From the NCBI GenBank assembly GCA_001953115.1, contig LSSL01005585.1, positions 1-10,117 on the forward strand: DNA of 10,117 nucleotides. Direction: 5' to 3'. The notes under the pieces are model-generated. The model worked only from the letters and a program-made list of their open reading frames with translations, was not told where the DNA came from and searched no databases. The stretch comes from Smittium mucronatum (Eukaryota > Kickxellomycota > Harpellomycetes > Harpellales > Legeriomycetaceae). Both the position numbers and the translations under genes were made by a program. Numbering within the stretch: the first letter of the stretch is position 1; each line of letters begins with the position of its first letter. Shown here piece after piece: positions 1-8,806 of this stretch.

Positions 1-22
1 ATATATATATATATATATATAT
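1..22. repeat. (AT)n microsatellite at left edge
   Basis: Uninterrupted AT dinucleotides from the first base to about position 22. The tract continues out of the window, so its full length is unknown. If the minus-strand exon next to it is real, this tract would lie in or at the start of the following intron. Confidence 0.95.
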
Positions 23-130
23 TGCAGTACTGAATTCTTTTTTTCTGACTTCACTGCTTTCTCGTTGTAAAAGAGTATTAATTGAAGTTTTACCTTCTTC
101 ATGTTTTAATTTTTTCTTGACTTTATCCAT
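1..130 (-). CDS. Possible 5' coding exon, truncated by window edge
   Basis: Reading the minus strand from an ATG at 130, the frame stays open to the edge (about 43 codons, the last eight being the AT repeat). The start has A at -3 and G at +4, a favourable animal initiation context. The peptide begins MDKVKKKLKHEEGK and is rich in K, E, S and R, unlike the F/I/Y-rich chance frames elsewhere in the window. A consensus-like splice donor (AAG then GTAAAA) begins at base 93, so the coding part may end at 94. A weaker GTACTG donor lies near 29-34. An acceptor-like TTTAG sits just upstream of the ATG. I do not recognise the protein and assign no function. Chance opening is a serious alternative, because poly-A-rich DNA naturally encodes lysine. 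Confidence 0.3.
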   Translation of the reverse strand, partial: MDKVKKKLKHEEGKTSINTLLQRESSEVRKKEFSTAIYIYIYI

Positions 131-315
131 AATAACTAAACTTTATCTTTCTGAATCATTTTTGGTTGTTTTTGTGTTTTTATGAAACATTTTTATCAAT
201 ATGAAAAGTATGGAATTAGTACTATTTTAATATTAGTGATCACGACAAAGACGTTATTGATTTTTATTTTATTTTATATTCTGTAATTTTGAAAACTAAT
301 CTTTTTATGGTTCAG

Positions 316-460
316 GATTTAAAATAATATTATGATGATTTTAATGATAATCCTTCGCGGAAAAAAATTTCCTCTGGATAAACATCATCATCTTCTTATA
401 CCTCTGCAACTCGCTTCAAATTTCCTCGAATTCCAGGTTGATTATGAGCAAATATTTTAA
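316..460. other. G+C-raised block, possible exon, strand unresolved
   Basis: About 345-440 is clearly richer in G+C than its surroundings (for example CCTTCGCGG and CTCGCTTC). On the plus strand it lies between an acceptor-like TTCAG (ending 315) and a donor-like CCAG/GTTGAT (donor at 437). An ATG at 332 opens a 42-residue frame ending at 460. On the minus strand there is a good donor, AGAG/GTATAAG, beginning at 401, which would suit an untranslated leader exon for the ATG at 130. The frame of opposite register reads well on both strands but carries a stop on each. No reading is open across the whole block, so a coding role is not shown. Confidence 0.25.
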
Positions 461-1529
461 TTTTTCTCCTTTTTTCCACTTAAATACGCCAAAAAATAAG
501 TTATATTGTTCTTTCTAATTAAATTAGGTCTTTTTAAAATCTCATTAAGAATAAATATTCTTTTTATTCAGTTGTATTAAATAAGGAATGATTTCCTTCC
601 ATATCAACTTTACAATTAACTAGATATTATGACTCTCCCTTCAACATATATATGTGTATCAATATAAAATTTTAAACAAAGTATTTAAACTTTTTATTCA
701 ATATAAAAACAAAATCTAGAAAAAAAATTAAATATTTTAAAACTTTATAAAAATGGCTTATGTTTTTTATAAGAGATGGGCTATATACTATTTCTTATCT
801 ATATTCAAAGGATTGAAAAAATTATGCATAAATTATTATAATAAACCCATCCCTTCTTCAAGGTATACATTTAGACTGTTTCTGTTTTTCTATCATCTTC
901 CGAAAAATACCTTCATGATTTTTAATTTTAAACACTTGATGATTGAATCGATCGCGTCTATTTATATAATACATTTTTTTTCTTTTTATATTTATTGCAA
1001 TATACTTAAACAGATATAAAATTTTAATCTTTCAAAATAAAAAACTTTGAATTTACTTTTTGTGTTCATTGAGCGTTAATTCAAAAAAATTGAGCTTGGA
1101 AGAATCAATATATAATTATTTAGATATTCCTATTTTTTTCACTAATATTTCTCTATTTAGAAAAATAAAAATTACTAAAAAATATTTTGTGAAAACTCCA
1201 AATTTTCTTATAGATTTTTTAATTTGGTACTCGCTATAAATGCCATAAAAAAAAGCATCCAGTATTTTTATTGTTTTTAAAAACTTAAGAATACTAATCA
1301 AATATTCAAAAATAAAAATTTAAACCAGTCCATAGGTTTAATTCTTCAATTTCAGGGTAAAACTGGGGGGAAATATCATTTATAAATCTATATTAATTAT
1401 GTTTATATGTTGAATTATAATCTTTAAAAAAAATTCTAATTTAAATTTATTAAAATATTGATTTAAAACATATCTAATAAAGAATTATAAATTCAAAACA
1501 TGATATTCGGTTTATAAAATAGTGCTATT
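461..1529. other. A+T-rich stretch without recognisable gene
   Basis: No feature I can support. It includes a perfect 12-bp palindrome, ACATATATATGT, at 644-655. The open frames at 753-1019 (plus) and 1116-1301 (minus) encode F/I/Y/K-rich strings with no motif, and look like chance frames. A G6 run lies near 1365-1370. Confidence 0.7.
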
Positions 1530-1546
1530 TTTAATTGAAAGCTTAA
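1530..1546 (+). repeat. Dispersed 17-bp direct repeat, copy 1
   Basis: TTTAATTGAAAGCTTAA occurs here and again at 5093-5109. Both copies are preceded by a similar CTATT-containing stretch and followed, at different distances, by CCAAA(A)TTTACT. This may be two remnants of one old interspersed repeat, or chance similarity in A+T-rich DNA. Confidence 0.35.
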
Positions 1547-2430
1547 AAATTCCAAAATTTACTTCATTTTAAAATATATATGCAATTTTTTGTTCTTTCA
1601 ATATTAATACATTATATCTCTATTTATTCATAAATTCAAACTTCTTTTTATTATAATTATATATCTAAATCCGTGTGTTTATCTGAAATAACTCTCACTA
1701 TATTTAGGTTCAGAATTTTTTTATCCGAAAACAAAACACTTATAAAATTATAGCGGGTCTTAGTAAATATTAGATCTTTATTTAATTTTTTGGAACGAAA
1801 TATAAAATTTATACAATCTTCATTTTAATTAGGTCACAAATATTGGTTTTATTGAATTAATTATTCATATATTCATATAATTTTAATTTATAAAATATTA
1901 TTTCAATTTTCTTTTCTTGATAAATTAGATTTTAAATTTTATCTATAATTATCAAATGTTTTTTTATACCCCCTTTTTTTTTATTTACTTAATTTAATTT
2001 ATATTTTTGAAAGCTTTTTTCATTCTCAGGTAAAAAATAACAAAAAAAATTTATCTAAAAACCCTTTGTAGAAAATATTTGAAAATCAGCCCTCAAGTAT
2101 TTACTAATATTAATACTATAACCGAATTGACTAAAGTTTGAATTTCAGATAAGTTTCTTCTAAATAATGACAGTTTCTTGAATAAATTTAACAAATTAAT
2201 TTGGATATTTATTTCGTATGAGGCATTTAATATATGTTTTAAAATCCATTTAATGTTTTCTATGAATTAAATAGATACTTGTAAAGATTATATTCATCAA
2301 ATTTTGATATTTATCCTTCATCGTTCTCAAATATTTTGGCTGTCTGGATTTTTTCGATTTACAAATATTTTCAACCCGTTTATCCAATGATTAGTTTACA
2401 TGGGCTATAGCATTTGAAAAATATATTAAT

Positions 2431-2444
2431 CAACTTTAAAGTTG
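2431..2444. repeat. 14-bp perfect palindrome
   Basis: CAACTTTAAAGTTG reads identically on both strands with no spacer. No second copy or terminal repeat was seen around it, so no role can be given. Confidence 0.8.
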
Positions 2445-3785
2445 AAATGGCCCTAAAAAGGTCAGGGAGTTCAAATAATATTGTTAATTTGAGAAATTTT
2501 TTTCAGAAGAAAAAATATAAATTCAGTTAATAGTTTATTTTATATCGTGTGAAAATCATCTAATAATAACTTGAATTCTCTTAAGGTATCATTAATTACA
2601 AAAATTCACGCATAAATTTGATTCAAGCTAGAATTTTTTATTTAGATTTAGTAATTGTATTTAAAAAATATTTTTTGCGGTGTTTTTTAACGCCATTTAC
2701 TTATTATTTAAAGCGATTTTCTTTTTTAATAAAATAAAAAAGATATTATATTGCGATTTGATGTCATTTTTAAAAGAGTAAAGGGTGAAAATCTTTAAAA
2801 AAAGTGGCTAACTTAAAGAAAAACACCATCGTTTATGCAAAATTTCTGCACTAACTTAGGATGCTAAAAAAAGCGAGTATTTATGTACTCCGTAAAAAGT
2901 AACAAAAAGCAAATCAAATACAAAATAAAAATAATATTTCATAAGTGATATATTGTTCGTTAAATTTAAATTGGGAGTTAAATATAATAATGATCTCTTA
3001 TTTGATATGATAAATCCTATGAAAAAGTCCATAAATCTTTTTTCCCCAGTGGTATACTGAATTCCAAAAAAAAACAATCCAATTGTATATTTACTATTAA
3101 AAAATTAGAGTTAGAGTTTATAAATATATTTCAATCACTTCAAAATAAATTCAATATCTCAAATGACCTGATGTATAAATATTCTACATAATTAAAAGGT
3201 TTTTAATTTAAAAAAATTTAAAACTATGATTTAAAATCACTGTATTTAAAAGAAAAAATATATCAAATATATCAGCTGATTTTAAAAAACATACAGATTT
3301 AATAATATTATGATGTTAGTAGGTACTTAAACACTCCTCCAGAATTTTTTTTCACGTTAATTTTATTTTAATCAGTATTTGGCATAAAAATAGGTCTGAA
3401 AGATTAAAATTTAAATGCTAAAATTTTATACAAAGTAAAAGTTAAATTTAAGTTATTATTAATTTTTAATAGAGTAAATTTAGGAATTTTAAAACAAAAG
3501 CTCCTAATTAAAGCCTTTTTTTGATTATTTTATTGGTTAAAGTAAATGAATATCCAATTTTGGGATAAAATTATAATCTAATATCTTATAATAAACCCTT
3601 TTTCAATACAATAATTGTTTTATATTCAATTACAGGAGTAATTTTTAGAGCCCATTATTTCAATATCGTATAAGTTTAGTTGGTAACTTTTATAAAATTC
3701 CCCAATGGGATACATGTGATTATTCACTGCAAGTATAAAAGATAAATCCAGGTATTATCAAATATCAAGATTAATGCATTAAATA

Positions 3786-3798
3786 ATATATATATATA
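3786..3798. repeat. Short (AT)n run
   Basis: Thirteen bases of alternating A and T. A similar 11-base run lies at 4089-4099. Both are ordinary short microsatellites. Confidence 0.85.
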
Positions 3799-4281
3799 AT
3801 ATACCTATTGGATATTGCAATTTATTTTCTATTGATCTAATTTTACTACAAGCCACATTTATAAACTGTATGTGTTTCTCGAAATTTCCCCGATTATTTG
3901 TAGAAAAAGTTTATTTGTTATTTCCAAAAATATATTCAAAAAGATATCATAGTTACTAATCGAAGTTTTTGTTTTAATAAAGCAAGATTTTTTTAGAAAA
4001 ACTCCCGGTTTTCCAAAGAAAAGTTATTCAATACAGTTAATATGTCCATTTCAATGATGTTACTTTTCGAAAAATAGAAAAGATCACGATATATATATAA
4101 TTCAAAATACTTCAAAAAATCGAATAAATATAAAAAATGGTAATTATAGTTAATATTATATAATAATTATTATAAAGTTATATTAAGAATTTAGATTTAT
4201 ATCAATAAAATGATTTAAATGAAGTAAGCTAAATTTATCAAAGCTATGATGTATTTTCAATAAAATTTTTATGAATACTAA

Positions 4282-4322
4282 ATTAGAAATTAGAAATTAG
4301 AAATATATCTTTTTTTTTTTTT
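4282..4322. repeat. Heptamer tandem repeat next to a T13 tract
   Basis: Three copies of ATTAGAA plus a partial fourth fill 4282-4304, followed by a T run at 4310-4322. The 7-bp period rather than a 1-3 bp period makes this a small minisatellite seed, probably formed by replication slippage. Confidence 0.9.
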
Positions 4323-4656
4323 GGATTATATTTTTATACAAGAATAAAAGAGGGACTATCAATTTTTTTTTTAAAAAATATTGATGTTTCATTGCAAGCC
4401 CATTGGTGGTTTTATAATAAAAAAAATGGGGGTTTTATTATTATTTGCGATTCAAACTCAAATTTTTTTCCTTAAAAGGATGCTAATTTAAATTTGATAT
4501 TTTTTTAAAAAAGCATCATTTTGGTAGCTTTAAGAATAAAAATCCTTTTGAAAGTATGGTAAAATGTACTTCAATATAGATAAATACGAAAATAAAAAAA
4601 TTAGAATAATTCTAGAAATTATGAGAACGAGCTTCATATTAAAACCCGGAGGTTAG

Positions 4657-4679
4657 TTATTATTATTATTATTATTATT
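4657..4679. repeat. (TTA)n microsatellite
   Basis: Over seven uninterrupted TTA units. The perfect array suggests recent or continuing slippage and likely length polymorphism. Confidence 0.95.
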
Positions 4680-4745
4680 CAAAAAATAACTGAAATAAGT
4701 AGCCCTTATTTCTAACAACACTAATAAATTATTTAACCCAACGAA

Positions 4746-4780
4746 TTTTTTTTTTTTGATTATTTCGGTATTTTTTTTTT
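4746..4780. repeat. Paired poly-T tracts
   Basis: T12 at 4746-4757 and T10 at 4771-4780, separated by 13 bases. No retroposon body was recognised on either side, so these are called simple repeats. Confidence 0.85.
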
Positions 4781-5092
4781 ATTATAAAAATAGCATTTGA
4801 AATTTATGATAAATGTTAATTAGGAATTTAATAAGGATAAAGTATTTGTATTGAACAGATAACACTATTTCACTAAAATTGTACTATTTAAATTAGAGTG
4901 TTTTAATATATAAATAAACATCTATTAATATAAAGTTGATGGCTCAATATATTTCAAAACAAATTTTTTTTTTAGATTATATTCTTTATCCAATAGAAAA
5001 CATTTTTTTTTATCTATTAGTATTTTTGAACTCTTTTTGAGTAATTTTTTTCCAATTATCAAAAAGTAATGTCGATTAAATAAATACTATTA

Positions 5093-5109
5093 TTTAATTG
5101 AAAGCTTAA
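5093..5109 (+). repeat. Dispersed 17-bp direct repeat, copy 2
   Basis: Second copy of TTTAATTGAAAGCTTAA (first at 1530-1546), with partly similar flanks on both sides. Confidence 0.35.
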
Positions 5110-5135
5110 CCGTTCATAAAAGAGTTTATTAAGCA

Positions 5136-5144
5136 CCCCCCCCC
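5136..5144. repeat. C9 homopolymer
   Basis: Nine consecutive C bases in strongly A+T-rich surroundings. Such runs are prone to slippage and sequencing error, so the exact length should be treated with care. Confidence 0.9.
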
Positions 5145-5250
5145 AAATTTACTGATTTCATATTACAAAACTAAATGTTATAAAATTACAAGATTTTTTG
5201 AAAAAAATGATCTCATTTTGATTTATTTAGACGATAATCGATATTTCGCT

Positions 5251-5421
5251 GCAAAAGAGATAGAAACCTTTCAATCGAATAAAATTAAAAGAAATTCAAA
5301 CAGCCCAAATTAAACAAAAAGAGTGGATCTTTTTCAAAGAAAAAATAATCCGCAACAATAGTAGGTTATAAAATGTTGATATCGTAAAAATGCTGAAGTG
5401 GACCCATTTTTGATTAAAAAT
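5251..5421 (+). repeat. Left arm of long inverted repeat with 48-bp perfect core
   Basis: This segment matches the reverse complement of 6340-6512. The core 5304-5351 is identical to the reverse complement of 6411-6458 over all 48 bases; it starts CCCAAATTAAAC and ends AAAAATAATCC. Outside the core the arms still align, for example AAAGAGAT, TTCAATC, TATARAATGTTG and CCATTTT, but with many substitutions and small gaps. The arms could be the ends of one foldback-like element of about 1.26 kb, or two copies of a dispersed repeat inserted in opposite directions. No transposase could be read between them. Confidence 0.7.
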
Positions 5422-6339
5422 AGTTGAAAAGATAACTGAATTCGGAAAAAAATTTCCATTTTAATATAAAAATGATATTTACAATTAAACTCGCGGAGCC
5501 GCTAGAGTGACAGATGGGAGTGGGATGAAATTCGATATTTTTTTCTTTTACTGTAATTTTCTTTTAGTTTTTTCTATTATTTGAATATTATAAATAAATT
5601 CCCTTATAAAAAAATACAATTAAACTATTTTTATCAAAAGTGAAACATGTTTAACAATTTTCGAGTTTTCAAATTATTGTAGAAACCCGATATCTGTACA
5701 ATGATTTTAAATTATATTGACCGATTTTTTTCAAATTAATAATATGGTAATATGAAGTGTAAGGAACTACCCGATTTAATAGTTCAGATACGAAGAATAT
5801 TTTTTTAGATCTTGTTTATTGAAGCAAACCATTTTTAAGTATTGGGCACCTGATATAAACAAAAAAAGAGAGGATGTTTTATGTGTAGACTTAATTTACT
5901 ATATTCAATTTTGCGAAATCTATTTCAATTTATTTCGATTAATATGTATAGGCTTGTACTTTTGGTAACATTCAAGGGATCAAAAGTATAAACTTAAAAA
6001 TATTATGTAGTATATAGAGGTTTATATTTAATAATAATTGACCAAGGAACTTTTTTCCCTTAAATTGATGCGGTTTAATTCGAATTCGAAAATTCACCCT
6101 ACTACACTGGAAAGTTACTTATTGGCAAATTGGCCTGAAGTTATTGATAAGTGTTACTTACCTGTTTAACGATGTTGTAATGGAATAGAATATAAAGGTT
6201 TCTGAAAAATGAATACAATCTTATGCAAATAGTCAAAATGATAAACACGGTCTAATTTGGAATTTAAGAGTTTGGATGAAAATTTATGTATTTTCAATTG
6301 ATTTCTTGTTTTCAAATACGCGCAAATTTTCAATTAAAA
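5422..6339. other. Spacer between inverted arms, no recognisable gene
   Basis: This holds a G+C-rich patch at 5490-5524 and a perfect 12-bp palindrome, TTCGAATTCGAA, at 6079-6090. Frames are short and interrupted on both strands. If the arms belong to one element, this is its non-coding interior. Confidence 0.6.
5490..5524. other. G+C-rich patch in A+T-rich DNA
   Basis: About 35 bases, from CTCGCGGAGCCGC to GATGGGAGTGGG, with G+C well over half while the flanks are near a quarter. It contains a tiny inverted repeat, GCGG-AG-CCGC, at 5493-5502. It is too short to call an exon. It may be a remnant of an inserted sequence or a conserved regulatory block; neither can be decided here. Confidence 0.4.
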
Positions 6340-6512
6340 TTTTTTAAACCAAAATGGATCGACTTTGACGTTTTTATCGAGCCCAACATTCTATAGCCAA
6401 TTATTATTGTGGATTATTTTTTCTTTGAAAAAGATCCACTCTTTTTGTTTAATTTGGGATGTTTACATTATTTTGGCTTTTATTAGATTGGAAGGCCTCA
6501 ATCTCTTTGGTA
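6340..6512 (-). repeat. Right arm of long inverted repeat with 48-bp perfect core
   Basis: Reverse-complement partner of 5251-5421. The perfect core is 6411-6458, and 1059 bases separate the two cores. Flanking homology extends about 70 bp to the left of the core and about 55 bp to the right, at visibly lower identity. Confidence 0.7.
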
Positions 6513-6637
6513 GATAATTTATAAGAAATGGCTGCATTTATTTTATCATATTTGAGGTATATTCAATTCTTATTAGTTTATTTTTTTTCAAAAACTCGAA
6601 AGCAAAAATTGCGTTAATCGTATATTAACCATGAAGA

Positions 6638-7080
6638 GTGGTACATTTTAGTATACAAACCGTTAAGTGTAGTACAATTAGAATTATTTTTATCAAGCCT
6701 TATTATATTGTGATAATTTGTACCATTATAAATTTTTTAAATTATAATTATAGAAGGCTTTGTAAATTTTATGAGGGGCAATTATTTCAAATGGGGCTCT
6801 GCATTCTGCGTAAAAACGAAAGGAGTTCTGTAATGTACCCTGACTTAATAATATCAGAACAATCAACAGATTTAGAAAAAACACTGGATAATAAACAAAT
6901 AGTTACTACTGTATGTCTGACATATCTGCTGGCCTTTACACGATGCTGCAAATAAGATCAAAGTTTATACTCAAGTGTAGTGAATTTGATAATCGATTGT
7001 CATTTTTTATTTCTCATCAATTTGTAAACGGTGAGGAGGCTCTTGGAATGCAACCAATTGACATACAGCAAATTTTGTAA
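6638..7080 (+). pseudogene. Possible frameshifted gene relic, unidentified
   Basis: Two plus-strand frames overlap. The first is open 6638-6955 (105 codons). Its first half is A+T-driven, but from about 6820 it is polar and protein-like (for example RKNERSSVMYPDL and EQSTDLEKTLDNKQ). The second frame opens after a stop at 6892-6894, has an ATG at 6913 and runs to a TAA at 7078-7080. It has balanced composition (MSDISAGLY, and SHQFVNGEEALGMQP near its end). A single frame change within about 6895-6955 would link them, which is why a decayed gene is suggested. Local G+C is also higher than in the flanks. A donor-like ACG/GTGAGG lies at about 7030, so an exon is an alternative. I recognise no family, and chance cannot be excluded. 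Confidence 0.25.
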
Positions 7081-7226
7081 TGTTTTGGCCAATGGATAGT
7101 ATTTATTATGGTATAATTTTTTCCATGCATAAAATTACTTATACCCAAAATTTATTTGTCGAAAAAATTCTAATTATGTAAAATTTAAAGAAAAATTGTA
7201 TAAAACAATATTATGCAAACAGTCAT

Positions 7227-7766
7227 GGCACCTTTGTAAATGGTTCAAAGACATTTCACATAAAGACAAATGGTCCAAAGACGCTTGGCCCAATTAATTT
7301 GGCCAAATGGAGAATTGATCAAATGTACATTTCACCCAAAAACATTTGGCAAATGCTACCCATAGTATAAATTTATGTTTCATATGATATCTTTATTAAA
7401 TCTAGCACGTATGTGTTCAGAATCCAATAATTTGAGTTAGAAACTCAACTATTAGTTGTCTTCTGTCATAAAATCTAAATAAATAAACATACTCGCTCTA
7501 TTAGAGTGTTTTTAACATCTTTTCAAGATCTTTTAAGGCTTTTCTTTCTTACTAAAGCCATGTTTTTATTTATAATTCATATTGCTAAAGATTTTATTAT
7601 GTTTTGAGGATAAATTTTTGATCGATAAGTGGCTTATAGAAAAAAAAAAAGAATTGTCCAAATTTCATTGCGTGATGTCCCTATTTGATGAAATGCTCAT
7701 TGCATGATGTCTTTATTTGGTGAAATGTCCATTGGGTCAAAAAGTTGAGTCAAATGTCGCGACACC
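7227..7766. mobile_element. Degenerate inverted-repeat transposon remnant with reiterated motifs
   Basis: The ends are inverted and related: GACATTTCACATAAAGAC at 7250-7267 mirrors GTCTTTATTTGGTGAAATGTC, in reverse complement, at 7709-7729. The right end terminates around GTCGCGACACC (7756-7766) and the left begins near GGCACC (7227). Both ends are built from variants of ACATTT, AAATGG, CCAAAGAC and TTGGCC modules, including a near-palindrome at 7285-7306. The right end has a 30-bp direct repeat (7666-7695 and 7698-7727). The middle (about 7370-7660) is A+T-rich, non-coding, and holds a small perfect hairpin at 7432-7448 (TTGAGTT, 3-base loop, AACTCAA). This fits an old internally repetitive foldback MITE. 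The exact ends and target duplication are not clear, and the superfamily is not assigned. Confidence 0.55.
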
Positions 7767-8284
7767 TTGTTAATGCATACTCCCATACCGATGAGTGGAT
7801 GAGAGAGATGTGCAAAATTATAAAACCCAATAGACGGAAAAAGTCGAACATATGATAGACTGATGGGTTACGCGACTTTTAATCCAATTATATTTCATCA
7901 AATAAAAATCTTCATAATTTTTTTATCACGTTTTGGTAAATGGGAGATTCTCTTTGAAAGCGGACACTTCACTAATAGAAATTTACTATTTGGGGGATTC
8001 TTAACCCTTTCAGGGCTGGGTATACAAAAATGGTTTCAAAGTAAAGTCCGCAAAAATCAATAGTGCCAATAAATCGCACCCTTACGTTATTAAAAGCGAA
8101 TAGAATTGCATATTTAAAACACATTTATAATGGTGTATTTCAAATAAAAAAAGTGGTGACCAGTTAAAGGCCGACACCCAAAAGGAATTATAAAAAAATA
8201 AACACATTTATTAATTAAATACTGACAATCGCATTGGTAAATATCAATTGTTAAAATGGCAAATTAACTTTGCTGAAAAAATAA

Positions 8285-8704
8285 TTTTATAGCTCAGATG
8301 TAAAAAAATGTGCTTACTGTTCAGAAAATGTCATTTTTAATTTCGTTTATTTGTTTAGAGTTGGTTATTTTTGGCTAATAATACACTAAAATAACCAAAC
8401 ATTAATGTGTAATTGTAAAAAAATGTACTAATGTTCGGAAAGTGCCTTTTTCTTTTCATTTATTTGTTACAGGTCTATTATTTTTGACTAATAAAACAAT
8501 ACCGATCTGGATTTTTGTAGTGAAGATGTAAAAAAATGGAAATACTGTCCAGAAAATGTCATTTTTATCTTCATTTATTAGTTTAGACTCGATTATTTTT
8601 GACTAATAAAACACTACAATAATCAAGTTTTATAGTGTAAATGTTAAAAAAGACACTTATTGTACAGAAAGTGTCATTTTTATCTTCATTTATTTAATTT
8701 CATG
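8285..8704. repeat. Minisatellite, period about 115 bp, 3.6 diverged copies
   Basis: Units lie at about 8285-8400, 8401-8510, 8511-8627 and 8628-8704 (partial). Each has, in order, a GTAAAAAAATG-like block (8300, 8415, 8528, with a variant at 8643), a CAGAAA(A)(T/G)TGTCATTTTT-like block, TTCATTTATT, and, in the three full units, GACTAATAA near the end (GGCTAATAA in unit 1). Spacing between equivalent blocks is 115, 113 and 115 bases. The array sits wholly inside element A, so it was either part of the transposon when it inserted or expanded afterwards. Confidence 0.9.
8361..8398. other. Stem-loop at end of minisatellite unit 1, kept in other units
   Basis: TTGGTTATTTT (8361-8371) pairs perfectly with AAAATAACCAA (8388-8398) around a 16-base loop. 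In unit 3 the equivalent arms are GATTATT (8591-8597) and AATAATC (8618-8624). Unit 2 keeps a bulged form: GGT and ATT (8472-8479) against AATACC (8498-8503). Confidence 0.6.
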
Positions 8705-8806
8705 AAACCGAGTCTTATGTAATTGGTCTGTAGCAACCTATCATATTATATAATATCCCATGCGCATTTCAAAAAAATTTATGTAAAAATTTGGCCCCTG
8801 AAAGGG

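Larger units (their letters stand above)
1547..5092. other. Long A+T-rich stretch without recognisable gene
   Basis: No coding frame with protein-like composition, no tRNA- or rRNA-like block and no terminal inverted repeats were found by eye. It holds only the simple repeats listed separately and short palindromes. The minus-strand open frame at 2856-3077 gives a hydrophobic F/L/Y-rich peptide without a motif and is not called. Intergenic or intronic DNA are both possible. Confidence 0.65.

Noticed and set aside
753..1019. 88-codon plus-strand open frame
   Set aside because: The peptide is dominated by F, I, Y, L and K, with no domain or motif. A frame of this length is expected by chance about once in a 10-kb window at this base composition.
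1116..1301. 61-codon minus-strand open frame
   Set aside because: Low-complexity I/F/K-rich peptide in homopolymer-rich DNA, with no supporting splice or codon signal.
2856..3077. 73-codon minus-strand open frame with a hydrophobic F/L/Y pattern
   Set aside because: It resembles membrane segments only because A+T-rich codons encode hydrophobic residues. No signal peptide logic, motif or neighbouring gene supports it.
5304..5351. Reading the 48-bp core as a mariner transposase fragment (a TKRVDL string in one frame)
   Set aside because: Stops lie on both sides in that frame and only a handful of residues resemble the family. No DD(D/E) catalytic context is visible in or between the arms.
7110..7144. 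Imperfect hairpin GGTATAATTTTT/AAAATTACTTATACC as an RNA element or element end
   Set aside because: It needs a bulge, is very A+T-rich and has no second copy with clear similarity.
7863..8063. 66-codon plus-strand open frame
   Set aside because: It runs straight across the left end of element A (TTAA at 8001), so its second half is translated transposon end.
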